Assembly (NCBI RefSeq): GCF_002909235.1
Contig: NZ_PHQQ01000014.1
Location: forward strand, 62,001-126,000
Direction: 5' to 3'
Length of the DNA: 64,000 nucleotides
Source: Arenibacter catalasegens
Lineage (GTDB): Bacteria > Bacteroidota > Bacteroidia > Flavobacteriales > Flavobacteriaceae
Of this stretch, positions 57,042 to 64,000 are shown piece after piece. How positions within the stretch are numbered: the stretch's first letter is position 1; the number at the start of each line of letters is the position of its first letter. The translations under genes were made by a program, and so were the position numbers. The notes beneath the pieces were generated by a model, which was not told the DNA's origin, did not search any database, and was given only the letters and a program-made list of their open reading frames with translations.

Positions 57042-57668
57042 CTATTCAAAAGAGGTCTCGCCCGCATTTGGATTGTACACGTAATTAAAGGTAAAGTATC
57101 GGGATTCACTCGTTTGGTCTGGCTGTGCTGGGTTGTCTTTGTAATAACTTAGAATCTCAACTTTTGCATAGTTGCCTTCCGTGGTTCTAAAGACCAAAAT
57201 TTTTCCGGGAATAGGGGTAATCAAATTTACCTGCGGATTATAGTTATACCAACCGTTATCACTTCCTGTGGAAATTGCAAAAGCACTATTTGCATCTTGT
57301 GCAAACGTTAGACCTTCCGCAGTTGTTACACTTCCAAAAGTTCCCGTAACTATGGTTGCACCAGCATTGCCAGTTCTTGCAGGCTCGTCATCGGTGCCAG
57401 TAACAAAACCACCATTTACGGCAATGGTTGTTCCTCTAAAAGCGATGTCCCAATCGGTATCGCTGGTGGTTTGCATTCCAGTTTCAAAATCAAATTTTGT
57501 GAATTCCCCACCTACTGGTTGTCCTTGACCACCGGTTTGAGGTGCAAAGAGATTGCTGACCTGTTCTGATTGAACTGGGTCTGGTGTTGGCGTATTATCA
57601 TCGTCGCTGCTGCAAGATGTAAATGCCATAAATAATACTGCTAATGTTAGTGATTGTAATGTTTTCAT
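57042..57668 (-). CDS. HmuY-family haem-binding lipoprotein
   Basis: 208 residues from the ATG at 57668 (another ATG lies three codons upstream). Lipoprotein signal with lipobox FTSC followed by an acidic spacer (SSDDDNTPTPDP). The body has GGEFTKFDFETGMQTTSDTDWDIAFRGTTIAVNGG (split), the WDIAFR signature of HmuY proteins, and ESRYFTFNYVYNP near the end. HmuY in Porphyromonas binds haem at the cell surface and hands it to the TonB receptor HmuR. It lies 28 bp downstream of a TonB receptor on the same strand. Typical histidine ligands are not evident, so the ligand may be haem or another iron complex. Confidence 0.88.
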   Translation of the reverse strand: MKTLQSLTLAVLFMAFTSCSSDDDNTPTPDPVQSEQVSNLFAPQTGGQGQPVGGEFTKFDFETGMQTTSDTDWDIAFRGTTIAVNGGFVTGTDDEPARTGNAGATIVTGTFGSVTTAEGLTFAQDANSAFAISTGSDNGWYNYNPQVNLITPIPGKILVFRTTEGNYAKVEILSYYKDNPAQPDQTSESRYFTFNYVYNPNAGETSFE

Positions 57669-57695
57669 TGTTGTCATTTGATTTGTATTTAAAAA

Positions 57696-59777
57696 TTAAA
57701 ATTGATAATTGAGTTTAATGTATCCTTGAATTCCCGGCAACGTCGGGATATTGCTATCGGTATAGTCCAAAAAGTTATTTGCACCAACCTGTAATGTGAA
57801 ATCTTCATAAAAGGTTTTGCTGGCCGCTACATTTGCCGTTACAAAACCATCGATGAAACTGGTATCATAAGAATCGATAAGACCATTTCCATTAGTGTCG
57901 AATTGAGCATATTTGCTTCGATATAGAAGTCGCAGATTGATGTTCGTTTTCGCGGAAGCGATATCATAAAACACCTTGAAGTTGGCATTGTGCCGTGAGC
58001 GGTTCACGAGCCCAAAATAATCGGACTGCGTGACCGCCACGGTCTGATTTGTCGCTGGGTCACGGGCAAATACTTGACCATCTTCTACATCTTGTTGTTT
58101 CCGTTTATCATAGGCATACAATAGCTGATAACCTGCGCTTACATTTATGGCATCATTAATTTTATAGCCTGTGTTGATTTCAAATCCTGTAGTATAGATT
58201 TCATCAAAATTGACATAGCTAAAAACATTCTGACCGTTGGTTTTACGGGCAATGATGCGTGTATCTATAAGGTTATTTATGTCATTTCTAAAGAAATTAA
58301 GCTCGCTGTTCCATTTGCCTTCTTTAAAGGTCAATCCTAAATTATAACCTACCGAACTTTCAGCTTCCAATGGATTATTTAAGTCATCTTCCGAAACCAC
58401 CACATCAAGAATTTGTCCTTGTTCCTGAAGCTCTTGTAATTTTTCCAAAGCCACATTATATCCCAGAACCGTATAACCAACTGCCGAATTTGTAAAGTCA
58501 AAATATAACTGTCTAAAATCTGGTGCTTTAAAACCATAGCCTATCGAACCTTTTACTGCGAATGCATCGGTCAACTTATAACGCATCGCCAGTTTGGGAC
58601 TAAATTGATTACTATATTCTGAATGATTGTCAAATCGAGCTCCAGCAATAACATTAAGTCGTTCTATAGGATTGATGTCATATTGCGCATAGACATATTG
58701 CGAATTGAAACTTACAGATTCATCAAAAAAAGTTCTGTCCAACTCATCATACTGAAAACCCAATCCTGCTGTTAATGTTCCCGCTTTCGCGAAAGCGTAA
58801 CTTCCACGGATTTCAGGGCGCAATAATTTTTGGTCAAAATCACTATCGCTCAACACATCATCTGAAATTGGGTCGGCAAGTCGCTCATTGGCTGTGTAAT
58901 TTGTATAATAAAATTCGTAAGAGGTAGTGAATTTTTCGCTCCATTTTTGGTCGAGCCTTGCGTGGGCATTCCATTCCCGTTCTTTACTATCGCCTTCAAA
59001 CTGAACATCGTTGAAGGTAAATCCAGCATCTTGTACTTGGTCATAAAATCGTGTAGATGTAAATAAAGATAGCTTGTCATTAAAGTCATAATAGACACGC
59101 CCATTAAGTGTATAATTTTCAAATGGGTTTACCGTCTGCCCTTCCACATCAGGGTTTAAGTCATAGCCTTCGCTGGAAAAACGATTGGCAAAAAAACCAT
59201 AGCGTAACTTCTTATAACGTTGTTTTAAATCAAGATTAATGTCTTGTTGCGTAAAACTGCCGATGCGATAGGAAACGTTTCCATTTAGCTCTTCAGACTT
59301 TGGTTTTTCAGTAATAATATTGATGACACCGCCCAAAGCTTCAGAACCATAAAGACTGCTCGATGGGCCTTTTACTACCTCAATCTGTTTAATATTTCCA
59401 ACGGTTATCCTGCTCAAATCAAAATTTCCGGCACTTCTGCCCACAAGCGGAACGCCATCAATAAGAATCAAAATATAATCTGATGCGATACCTTGAATTT
59501 GTACGCCTTCAAAACCACTTTCATCGGCAATGGTTATAATTCCGGTTTGCTCGCTTAATATTTCGTCCAAGCGAATAGTGCCCGATTGTAAAATTTTCTT
59601 TTTTGAGATTAAAGTTACAGGCAATGGCAAGGATGAAAGTTGCCTTTCCGTACGTGTAGCGGTAAGGATAACTTCCTCTAACTTATTGACTTGGATGCTA
59701 TCAACGACTTCTTGGGAAACTACATTTAAAAAGGATAAAATTGTCAATGTGTTTATAATTAGGCATTTATACTTCAT
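57696..59777 (-). CDS. TonB-dependent receptor (HmuR-like, haem/iron)
   Basis: 693 residues from the ATG at 59777; the ATG at 59792 would lie only about 7 nt after the predicted transcription start. Signal peptide (CLIINTLTILSFLNVVSQ), TonB-box-like EEVILTATRTERQ, then a plug with GVQIQGIASDYILILIDGVPLVGR (split) and VKGPSSSLYGSEALGGVINIITE. The barrel ends in YIKLNYQF with terminal Phe. It is the outer-membrane importer, first gene of a minus-strand operon with HmuY. A 16-bp palindrome (CGCTTTCGCGAAAGCG) lies inside the gene at 58792-58807. Confidence 0.95.
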   Translation of the reverse strand: MKYKCLIINTLTILSFLNVVSQEVVDSIQVNKLEEVILTATRTERQLSSLPLPVTLISKKKILQSGTIRLDEILSEQTGIITIADESGFEGVQIQGIASDYILILIDGVPLVGRSAGNFDLSRITVGNIKQIEVVKGPSSSLYGSEALGGVINIITEKPKSEELNGNVSYRIGSFTQQDINLDLKQRYKKLRYGFFANRFSSEGYDLNPDVEGQTVNPFENYTLNGRVYYDFNDKLSLFTSTRFYDQVQDAGFTFNDVQFEGDSKEREWNAHARLDQKWSEKFTTSYEFYYTNYTANERLADPISDDVLSDSDFDQKLLRPEIRGSYAFAKAGTLTAGLGFQYDELDRTFFDESVSFNSQYVYAQYDINPIERLNVIAGARFDNHSEYSNQFSPKLAMRYKLTDAFAVKGSIGYGFKAPDFRQLYFDFTNSAVGYTVLGYNVALEKLQELQEQGQILDVVVSEDDLNNPLEAESSVGYNLGLTFKEGKWNSELNFFRNDINNLIDTRIIARKTNGQNVFSYVNFDEIYTTGFEINTGYKINDAINVSAGYQLLYAYDKRKQQDVEDGQVFARDPATNQTVAVTQSDYFGLVNRSRHNANFKVFYDIASAKTNINLRLLYRSKYAQFDTNGNGLIDSYDTSFIDGFVTANVAASKTFYEDFTLQVGANNFLDYTDSNIPTLPGIQGYIKLNYQF
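58792..58807. repeat. Flavobacterial palindrome CGCTTTCGCGAAAGCG
   Basis: A perfect 16-bp palindrome within the TonB receptor gene, encoding AFAKAG in frame. A degenerate copy (CGTTTTCGCGGAAGCG) is at 57946-57961 in the same gene. This word is a highly iterated palindrome in many flavobacterial genomes. Confidence 0.65.
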
Positions 59778-59805
59778 TTTATTTAGAATCAATCTTGATA
59801 GAGTG

Positions 59806-59813
59806 CAAATATA
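59806..59813 (-). promoter_or_regulatory. -7 box of TonB receptor operon
   Basis: TATATTTG on the minus strand, 29 bp before the ATG at 59777. It forms one half of a divergent promoter with 59848-59855. Confidence 0.5.
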
Positions 59814-59847
59814 TAAATTATTGTTATTTAGATTTAATAAAAATAAC

Positions 59848-59855
59848 TATTTTTG
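59848..59855 (+). promoter_or_regulatory. -7 box of DUF6607 operon
   Basis: TATTTTTG on the plus strand, 33 bp before the ATG at 59889. A TTG at 59821-59823 is a possible -33 element (24-bp spacing, slightly long). The box overlaps the ATG at 59853, which is therefore not the start. Confidence 0.5.
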
Positions 59856-59888
59856 GCAATGAATTTAAAAATCAAAAAATCAATAGCA

Positions 59889-60797
59889 ATGAAAACACCT
59901 TTGTACACCCTATTGGCACTATTATTTTCAATAAGTGCAATTTCTCAAACATCAAAAAAACAAGAAGACCGTGAATCCATCAAGAATATGTGTGGCTGTT
60001 ATGAGGTCACTTTTAACTTTGCAGAGACCTTTAATTACAGCAACGATTCCCTTTACAGACCCTCAAAAACGAAAGTGGACAAAGCATTAGAATGGGCGCA
60101 ATTAGTAACCGATGAAGATGATAAAATTTCTATTCAGCACTTGCTTCAAGTGGGAAACCCAGCTGATCCACAAGTTGTAAAACATTGGCGACAAGATTGG
60201 TTGTTTGAAAACAGAGAATTATACACCTACAATGCGGACAATGAATGGACGTTTGAAAAATTACCTGCTTCTGAAGTTAAAGGACAATGGACGCAGAAAG
60301 TATATCAAGTAGATGACAGCCCACGATATGAAGGTTCTGCCACTTGGGTGCACGTTGATGGGAAAAGCTATTGGGAAAATAAGACACCAGCACCCTTAGC
60401 AAGACGGGAATATACTACCCGTAGCGATTATAATTTGTTGATGCGTGGCAACCGTCAGGAAATTACGGACTATGGTTGGTTACACGACCAGGATAATACC
60501 AAAATCATCCGTGAAGATGGCAAAGAAGACGTGCTATTGGCAAAAGAAAAAGGATACAATACCTATGTGAAAGTAGATGATAGCCGCTGTGCAGCTGCTG
60601 CCCAATGGTGGAAAGACAATGATAATAAATGGGCTTTGGTGCGTACTAAATGGGATGAAGTTTTTGGCCGCAATAAAGATCTTGTTCTTGAAGAAAAAGT
60701 GGACAATAAACCGCTTTATAAGTTCTTATTTGAAGAAGAAGGCTATGAAAAAAAGGCTCAAATTGACGAAGTCATTGAATCTTTTGTAAAAAAATAG
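59889..60797 (+). CDS. DUF6607 family protein, exported
   Basis: 302 residues from the ATG at 59889, just before a signal peptide (PLYTLLALLFSISAISQ). The mature N-terminus has DRESIKNMCGCYEVTFNFAETF, then HLLQVGNPADPQVVKHWRQDW, GQWTQKVYQVDDSPRYEGSATW (split), and a C-terminal WTKxKW-like RTKWDEVFG with lysine-rich end. This is DUF6607, recurring in Bacteroidota next to haem/iron TonB receptors. The reaction is unknown. It is the first gene of a tight plus-strand operon (4-bp gap to the ankyrin gene). Confidence 0.85.
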   Translation: MKTPLYTLLALLFSISAISQTSKKQEDRESIKNMCGCYEVTFNFAETFNYSNDSLYRPSKTKVDKALEWAQLVTDEDDKISIQHLLQVGNPADPQVVKHWRQDWLFENRELYTYNADNEWTFEKLPASEVKGQWTQKVYQVDDSPRYEGSATWVHVDGKSYWENKTPAPLARREYTTRSDYNLLMRGNRQEITDYGWLHDQDNTKIIREDGKEDVLLAKEKGYNTYVKVDDSRCAAAAQWWKDNDNKWALVRTKWDEVFGRNKDLVLEEKVDNKPLYKFLFEEEGYEKKAQIDEVIESFVKK

Positions 60798-60801
60798 CAA
60801 G

Positions 60802-62325
60802 ATGAAAATTTTGAAAAATGTAACACTGTTCGTTATGCTCTTTATGAGTATAGTGGCAGTTGCGCAACAAGAAAATATATTTCTTGACCGTACCTTTTGG
60901 AAGGGCAATCCAGACTTGCAAATCATAAAGCAAAAAATCGCTGAAGGTAATGATGCAACAGTTCTAAACGAGAATGCTTTTGATGCTGTCGTTTTTGCCT
61001 TACTCGAAAAAGCAGATGATGATGTTGTAAAATATTTGTTGTCGTTGGAAGGAAACGCTGTGGATAAAAAAACCCACGACAGCCGCATTTATTTACATTG
61101 GGCGGCTTATGCTGGACAAATAGAAATGGTCAAATATTTACTCGATAAGGGTTCTTCTGTTACGGAATTGGACAGCCACGGATATACACCACTTGCTTTT
61201 GCAGCAAATGCGGGTCAGAAGGACGAAGCTTTATATAATGCTTTTGAGAAACACGATGTGAGCCTTACAGATGAGAAAAATGAAAATGGTGCAAATCTTT
61301 TATTATTGGTTGCGCCTTCATTATCTACAGAAAAAGAGTTAGCTTTTTTTACAACCAAAGGTTTTAAACTTGAAAGTACAGATAACGATGGCAATGGTAT
61401 TTTCAATTATGCTACTAAAAAAGGAAATATTGATTTTCTAAAACTTCTCATCAAAAAAGAAGTGGATTACAAATCTTTAAACCAAGAAGGTGGAAATGCT
61501 TTTTTATTCGCAACACAAGGCGGACGTGGTTATAGCAATCCATTGGCGGTTTATGAATATCTGAAAAGTCTCGGACTTGAACCCAACATCGTTACCAAGG
61601 ATGGTTACACGCCATTACACCGATTGGCTTACAGCAATACCGACCCAGCGATTTTTGATTTTTTCCTAATTGCCGGTGCAGATGTTAACCAAAAAGATGC
61701 AGAAGGCAACACGCCATTTCTCAATGCAGCTTCCCGCAATGAACTGGCAATGGTAAAACTACTTTCCAAAAACGTAAAAGACTTCAATACTACAAATAAT
61801 GACGGACAGTCCGCTTTAATGCTTGCGGTTCAGCGTAACAGTCCCGAAGTGGTTGAATTCTTATTGGATAAAGGAAGTGAGGTTGAAGTTTATACTGAGC
61901 ATAGTCGAAGTGCAAAAGATAATAAAGGCAACACTATGGCTCATTATTTAGTGGAATCTTATGATAGTAGTAAACCGGATGAATTTGACAGCAAATTAAA
62001 ACTGCTTCAAGAAAAAGGTGTCAAAATGAACGCGAAACAAGCCGAAGGAAATACGCTTTTTCATCTTGCCGCCAAGAACAATGATTTAGAATTGTTGAAA
62101 CGTCTTTCAGCGTTTAATATTGATGTCAACGCTAAAAATGATGAAGGACTAACCGCCTTGCACCTTGCAGCTATGAAAGCTGAAAATGACGAGATGATGA
62201 AGTACTTAATCTCAAAAGGTGCCAATACTAAAATCAAAACTGATTTTGAGGAAACGGTTTACGATTTGGCAAGCGAAAACGAACTCCTAAAAAAACAAAA
62301 CACCGCATTGAATTTTTTAAAATAG
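60802..62325 (+). CDS. Exported ankyrin-repeat protein
   Basis: 507 residues with a signal peptide (LFVMLFMSIVAVAQ). About ten ankyrin repeats from residue 85 on, with motifs such as LHWAAYAGQIEMVKYLLDKG, GYTPLAFAANAGQ, DGYTPLHRLAYSNTD, EGNTPFLNAASRNELAMVKL, EGNTLFHLAAKNNDLELLKR and GLTALHLAAMKAEND. Ankyrin proteins bind other proteins; its periplasmic place between DUF6607 and DUF2271 genes suggests a scaffold for the iron/haem system. No enzyme domain is present. Confidence 0.92.
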   Translation: MKILKNVTLFVMLFMSIVAVAQQENIFLDRTFWKGNPDLQIIKQKIAEGNDATVLNENAFDAVVFALLEKADDDVVKYLLSLEGNAVDKKTHDSRIYLHWAAYAGQIEMVKYLLDKGSSVTELDSHGYTPLAFAANAGQKDEALYNAFEKHDVSLTDEKNENGANLLLLVAPSLSTEKELAFFTTKGFKLESTDNDGNGIFNYATKKGNIDFLKLLIKKEVDYKSLNQEGGNAFLFATQGGRGYSNPLAVYEYLKSLGLEPNIVTKDGYTPLHRLAYSNTDPAIFDFFLIAGADVNQKDAEGNTPFLNAASRNELAMVKLLSKNVKDFNTTNNDGQSALMLAVQRNSPEVVEFLLDKGSEVEVYTEHSRSAKDNKGNTMAHYLVESYDSSKPDEFDSKLKLLQEKGVKMNAKQAEGNTLFHLAAKNNDLELLKRLSAFNIDVNAKNDEGLTALHLAAMKAENDEMMKYLISKGANTKIKTDFEETVYDLASENELLKKQNTALNFLK

Positions 62326-62361
62326 TATGAAGCCCATAATGGGCATTAAAAATTTAGCTTG

Positions 62362-62847
62362 ATGAAAATAATATTTAAAGTTATTCCTGCTGTTCTAATC
62401 GCAGGACTATTGCTCACAGCATTTACAACTACTGAAAATAAAGCTATAAAATGCCTTATCCAAATGACCAATTACACAGGCGAAGGGGCTTACGTGATTG
62501 TTTCTTTAATGAATCCATCTGGCGAATATGAGGAAACACTTTATGTGCAAGGTAAAGACAGCGAATGGTTTAGTGAAATCCCTGAATGGTGGAAATTCTA
62601 TGGAAAATATCGCCCTAACATCGATGCTATTTCAGGTGCGACGATAAGCGGTGGCGAACGTACCGTAACCGTTTTGCAGATACCCGAAGATAAAATTGAT
62701 AAAGGATATAGCCTACGTTTTGAAACTTCAGTAGAAGACCAAAAGTATTATGCAGCAGATATTCAGTTCGAGCTTACTTCCGAAAATCTCAAATCCAAAA
62801 AAGAAGGAAAAGGATTTATTCGCTATGTAAAAATGCTGCCACAGTAA
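62362..62847 (+). CDS. DUF2271 protein with flavinylation motif, exported
   Basis: 161 residues from the ATG at 62362. N-terminal signal/anchor (VIPAVLIAGLLLTAFT). The DUF2271 domain has CLIQMTNYTGEGAYVIVSLMN and the motif D88-A-I-S-G-A-T94 in NIDAISGATISGG, which fits the ApbE flavinylation consensus Dxx(s/t)gAT with T94 as FMN acceptor. Such flavin proteins accompany PepSY membrane reductases and TonB iron receptors. It probably passes electrons from the downstream PepSY-flavodoxin protein to an iron substrate. It lies 9 bp before that gene. Confidence 0.88.
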   Translation: MKIIFKVIPAVLIAGLLLTAFTTTENKAIKCLIQMTNYTGEGAYVIVSLMNPSGEYEETLYVQGKDSEWFSEIPEWWKFYGKYRPNIDAISGATISGGERTVTVLQIPEDKIDKGYSLRFETSVEDQKYYAADIQFELTSENLKSKKEGKGFIRYVKMLPQ

Positions 62848-62856
62848 AAATTGCCT

Positions 62857-64000
62857 ATGACCATATCTATCTGGCGATACAGTCATTTTGTACTTGCCCT
62901 TGCCTCTTCTTTGTTTTTACTCATTGCCTCGGTTACAGGTGTGATTTTGGCGGTTGAACCTATTTCGCATCAAGCGAAAGGTTTTGCGATGCAAGATTTA
63001 GATAGAGTATCATTGGCTACGACAATTGATGCCCTAAACGCAACTTATGACGAAGTTTTCTCGCTGGAAGTAGAATCTTCTGACTTTGTTAAAGCTTCAG
63101 TTCTTACTACGGAAATGGAAGCGCTCGATATCTATATCGATGCAAAAACAGGGGTGCAATTGGGCGAGGTACAAGAGCGACCCTTTATTTACAGTTTTGC
63201 TACTAATCTGCATCGTTCTCTTTTTCTTAAAAGTATCGGGCGGTTTTTTGTGGGCTTGATTTCGTTTTTACTTTTACTAATTACCATTACTGGATTCTTA
63301 CTTCTGGCCAAACGTCAAGGAGGTTTTAAACGCCTATTTTCAAAAGTTCAAAAAGATTATTTTGAACTGCGATATCACGTTATTTTAAGCCGATGGTTCT
63401 TTATTCCTATTGTTATTCTTGCTTTTACAGGTGTATATCTTTCCGCAGAAAAATTTAAATTGATTCCCGATGCTACGATAACGCACCAAGAAATTAGTGA
63501 TACAGATACCGCAGAACGTTTTGAGCATATTAGCGATGTTCCATTTTTCAAAGCAACCACGCTTGACCAAATCCGAAAAGTGGAATTCCCATTTTCCGAA
63601 GACCCAGAAGAATACTTTCAGATTGCTTTAAAGGACAAAGAAATTAGGGTCAATCAACAAACAGGGCAGATTGTGAGTGAAGCCGATTATCCCTTTGTAG
63701 CATTGGCATCCCGTTTGAGTTGGCTGTTGCATACAGGCGAAGGAAATGTTTTATGGTCTATCGTTTTACTACTCGCAAGCGCGTCCATTTTATTCTTTAT
63801 GTATTCAGGCTTTGCGATGACCTTGAAGCGCAGAAAAAAAGTGAAAGCCATTTCCATAATGCCCGATAAAGACGAATGTGAATTCGTCATTTTAGTAGGT
63901 TCAGAAACGGGAACAACGTTCGATTATGCAAGGCGACTTTATAATAGTTTGAATGCTGCTGGCAAAAAAGTCTATCTGACTGAATTGAATAATTATTCCG
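62857..64000 (+). CDS. PepSY-membrane/flavodoxin reductase (3' end outside window)
   Basis: The frame is open from the ATG at 62857 to the window edge (381 codons). The N-terminal PepSY-associated membrane region has spans around residues 10-35 (FVLALASSLFLLIASVTGVI), 130-150, 185-205 and 300-325. Conserved YSHF/LHRSLF histidines are possible haem b ligands. From about residue 345 a flavodoxin-like domain starts (FVILVGSETGTTFDYARRLY), with SETGTT as FMN phosphate loop. A C-terminal NAD(P)H-binding reductase domain is expected beyond the edge. It would move electrons across the inner membrane to the DUF2271 flavoprotein for iron reduction. Function inferred. Confidence 0.9.
   Translation, partial: MTISIWRYSHFVLALASSLFLLIASVTGVILAVEPISHQAKGFAMQDLDRVSLATTIDALNATYDEVFSLEVESSDFVKASVLTTEMEALDIYIDAKTGVQLGEVQERPFIYSFATNLHRSLFLKSIGRFFVGLISFLLLLITITGFLLLAKRQGGFKRLFSKVQKDYFELRYHVILSRWFFIPIVILAFTGVYLSAEKFKLIPDATITHQEISDTDTAERFEHISDVPFFKATTLDQIRKVEFPFSEDPEEYFQIALKDKEIRVNQQTGQIVSEADYPFVALASRLSWLLHTGEGNVLWSIVLLLASASILFFMYSGFAMTLKRRKKVKAISIMPDKDECEFVILVGSETGTTFDYARRLYNSLNAAGKKVYLTELNNYS

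Larger units (their letters stand above)
54447..64000. mobile_element. Left end of an integrative element (ICE/island), right end outside window
   Basis: Support: the tRNA 3' fragment used as att site, the adjacent tyrosine recombinase gene pointing into the element, and a gene set (DUF4238, haem/iron uptake) unrelated to the glycan locus on the left. No conjugation genes are seen in the visible 9.5 kb, so the type (ICE, mobilisable island or prophage-like) is open. The boundary assumes a tRNA gene on the minus strand with its terminator kept on the left. Confidence 0.7.

Noticed and set aside
1-64000. CRISPR arrays, rRNA genes and intact IS elements
   Set aside because: No regularly spaced repeats, no rRNA-like sequence and no transposase found.

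Overview
The window looks like chromosomal DNA of a marine-type member of the Bacteroidota, most likely Flavobacteriaceae. The signs are SusC/SusD proteins, TonB-dependent receptors, many lipoprotein signals, sulfatases and an alginate-lyase-type enzyme, Bacteroidota -7 boxes (TAnnTTTG), weak Shine-Dalgarno sites, low GC content and a repeated palindrome typical of flavobacteria. Genus cannot be fixed from sequence alone.

Layout. (1) 1-5234: a MacB-type ABC transporter with two large FtsX-type permeases (the first cut by the left edge) and an ATPase. (2) 5373-17199: mostly small metabolic and stress genes on the minus strand (GGCT-like, SRPBCC, VOC, nucleoside hydrolase, PLP decarboxylase, SGNH hydrolase). 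Among them, on the plus strand, are an RsbQ-like alpha/beta hydrolase followed by a kinase whose PAS region resembles RsbP, then ppnP and a cytochrome c lipoprotein. A truncated second copy of the VOC gene lies at 9371-9526. (3) 17491-30057: an exported six-hairpin glycosidase-like protein, a three-gene operon of a type best known from planctomycetes (PSCyt1/DUF1549/DUF1553, DUF1501, DUF2231-cytochrome-LRR), two sulfatases of different subtype and a ThuA-domain protein. (4) 30058-30989: a strong terminator and a cluster of extragenic palindromic repeats. (5) 30990-39467: a two-subunit molybdenum hydroxylase of the IorAB type, an NTF2-like lipoprotein, an alginate-lyase-family lipoprotein and a TolB-propeller amidohydrolase. 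(6) 40302-53681: a polysaccharide/glycoside-utilisation locus, all on the plus strand: SusC, SusD, a putative TIM-barrel glycosidase, a Tat-type FAD oxidoreductase, an unusual protein with an ApbE-like flavinylation motif, a sugar porter and a beta-propeller glycosidase-like protein with an apparent premature stop. (7) From about 54447 to the right edge: the left end of an integrative element. It has a tRNA(CAU) 3' fragment as att site, a tyrosine recombinase, a DUF4238 gene and a haem/iron-uptake cargo (HmuY, TonB receptor, DUF6607, ankyrin protein, DUF2271, PepSY-flavodoxin reductase cut by the right edge).

Several intergenic stretches hold decayed genes: a VOC fragment, an IorA fragment, the C-terminal end of an FAD oxidoreductase in one frame with three stops, a TPR protein, and an unidentified fragment at 39721-40014. 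The most interesting points are the RsbQ/PAS module rewired to a histidine kinase, the flavinylation-type protein next to an exported FAD oxidoreductase in a Sus locus, the tandem tRNA-end/terminator units at the integration site, and the decayed genes. All similarity statements are from memory of protein families; no searches were run.
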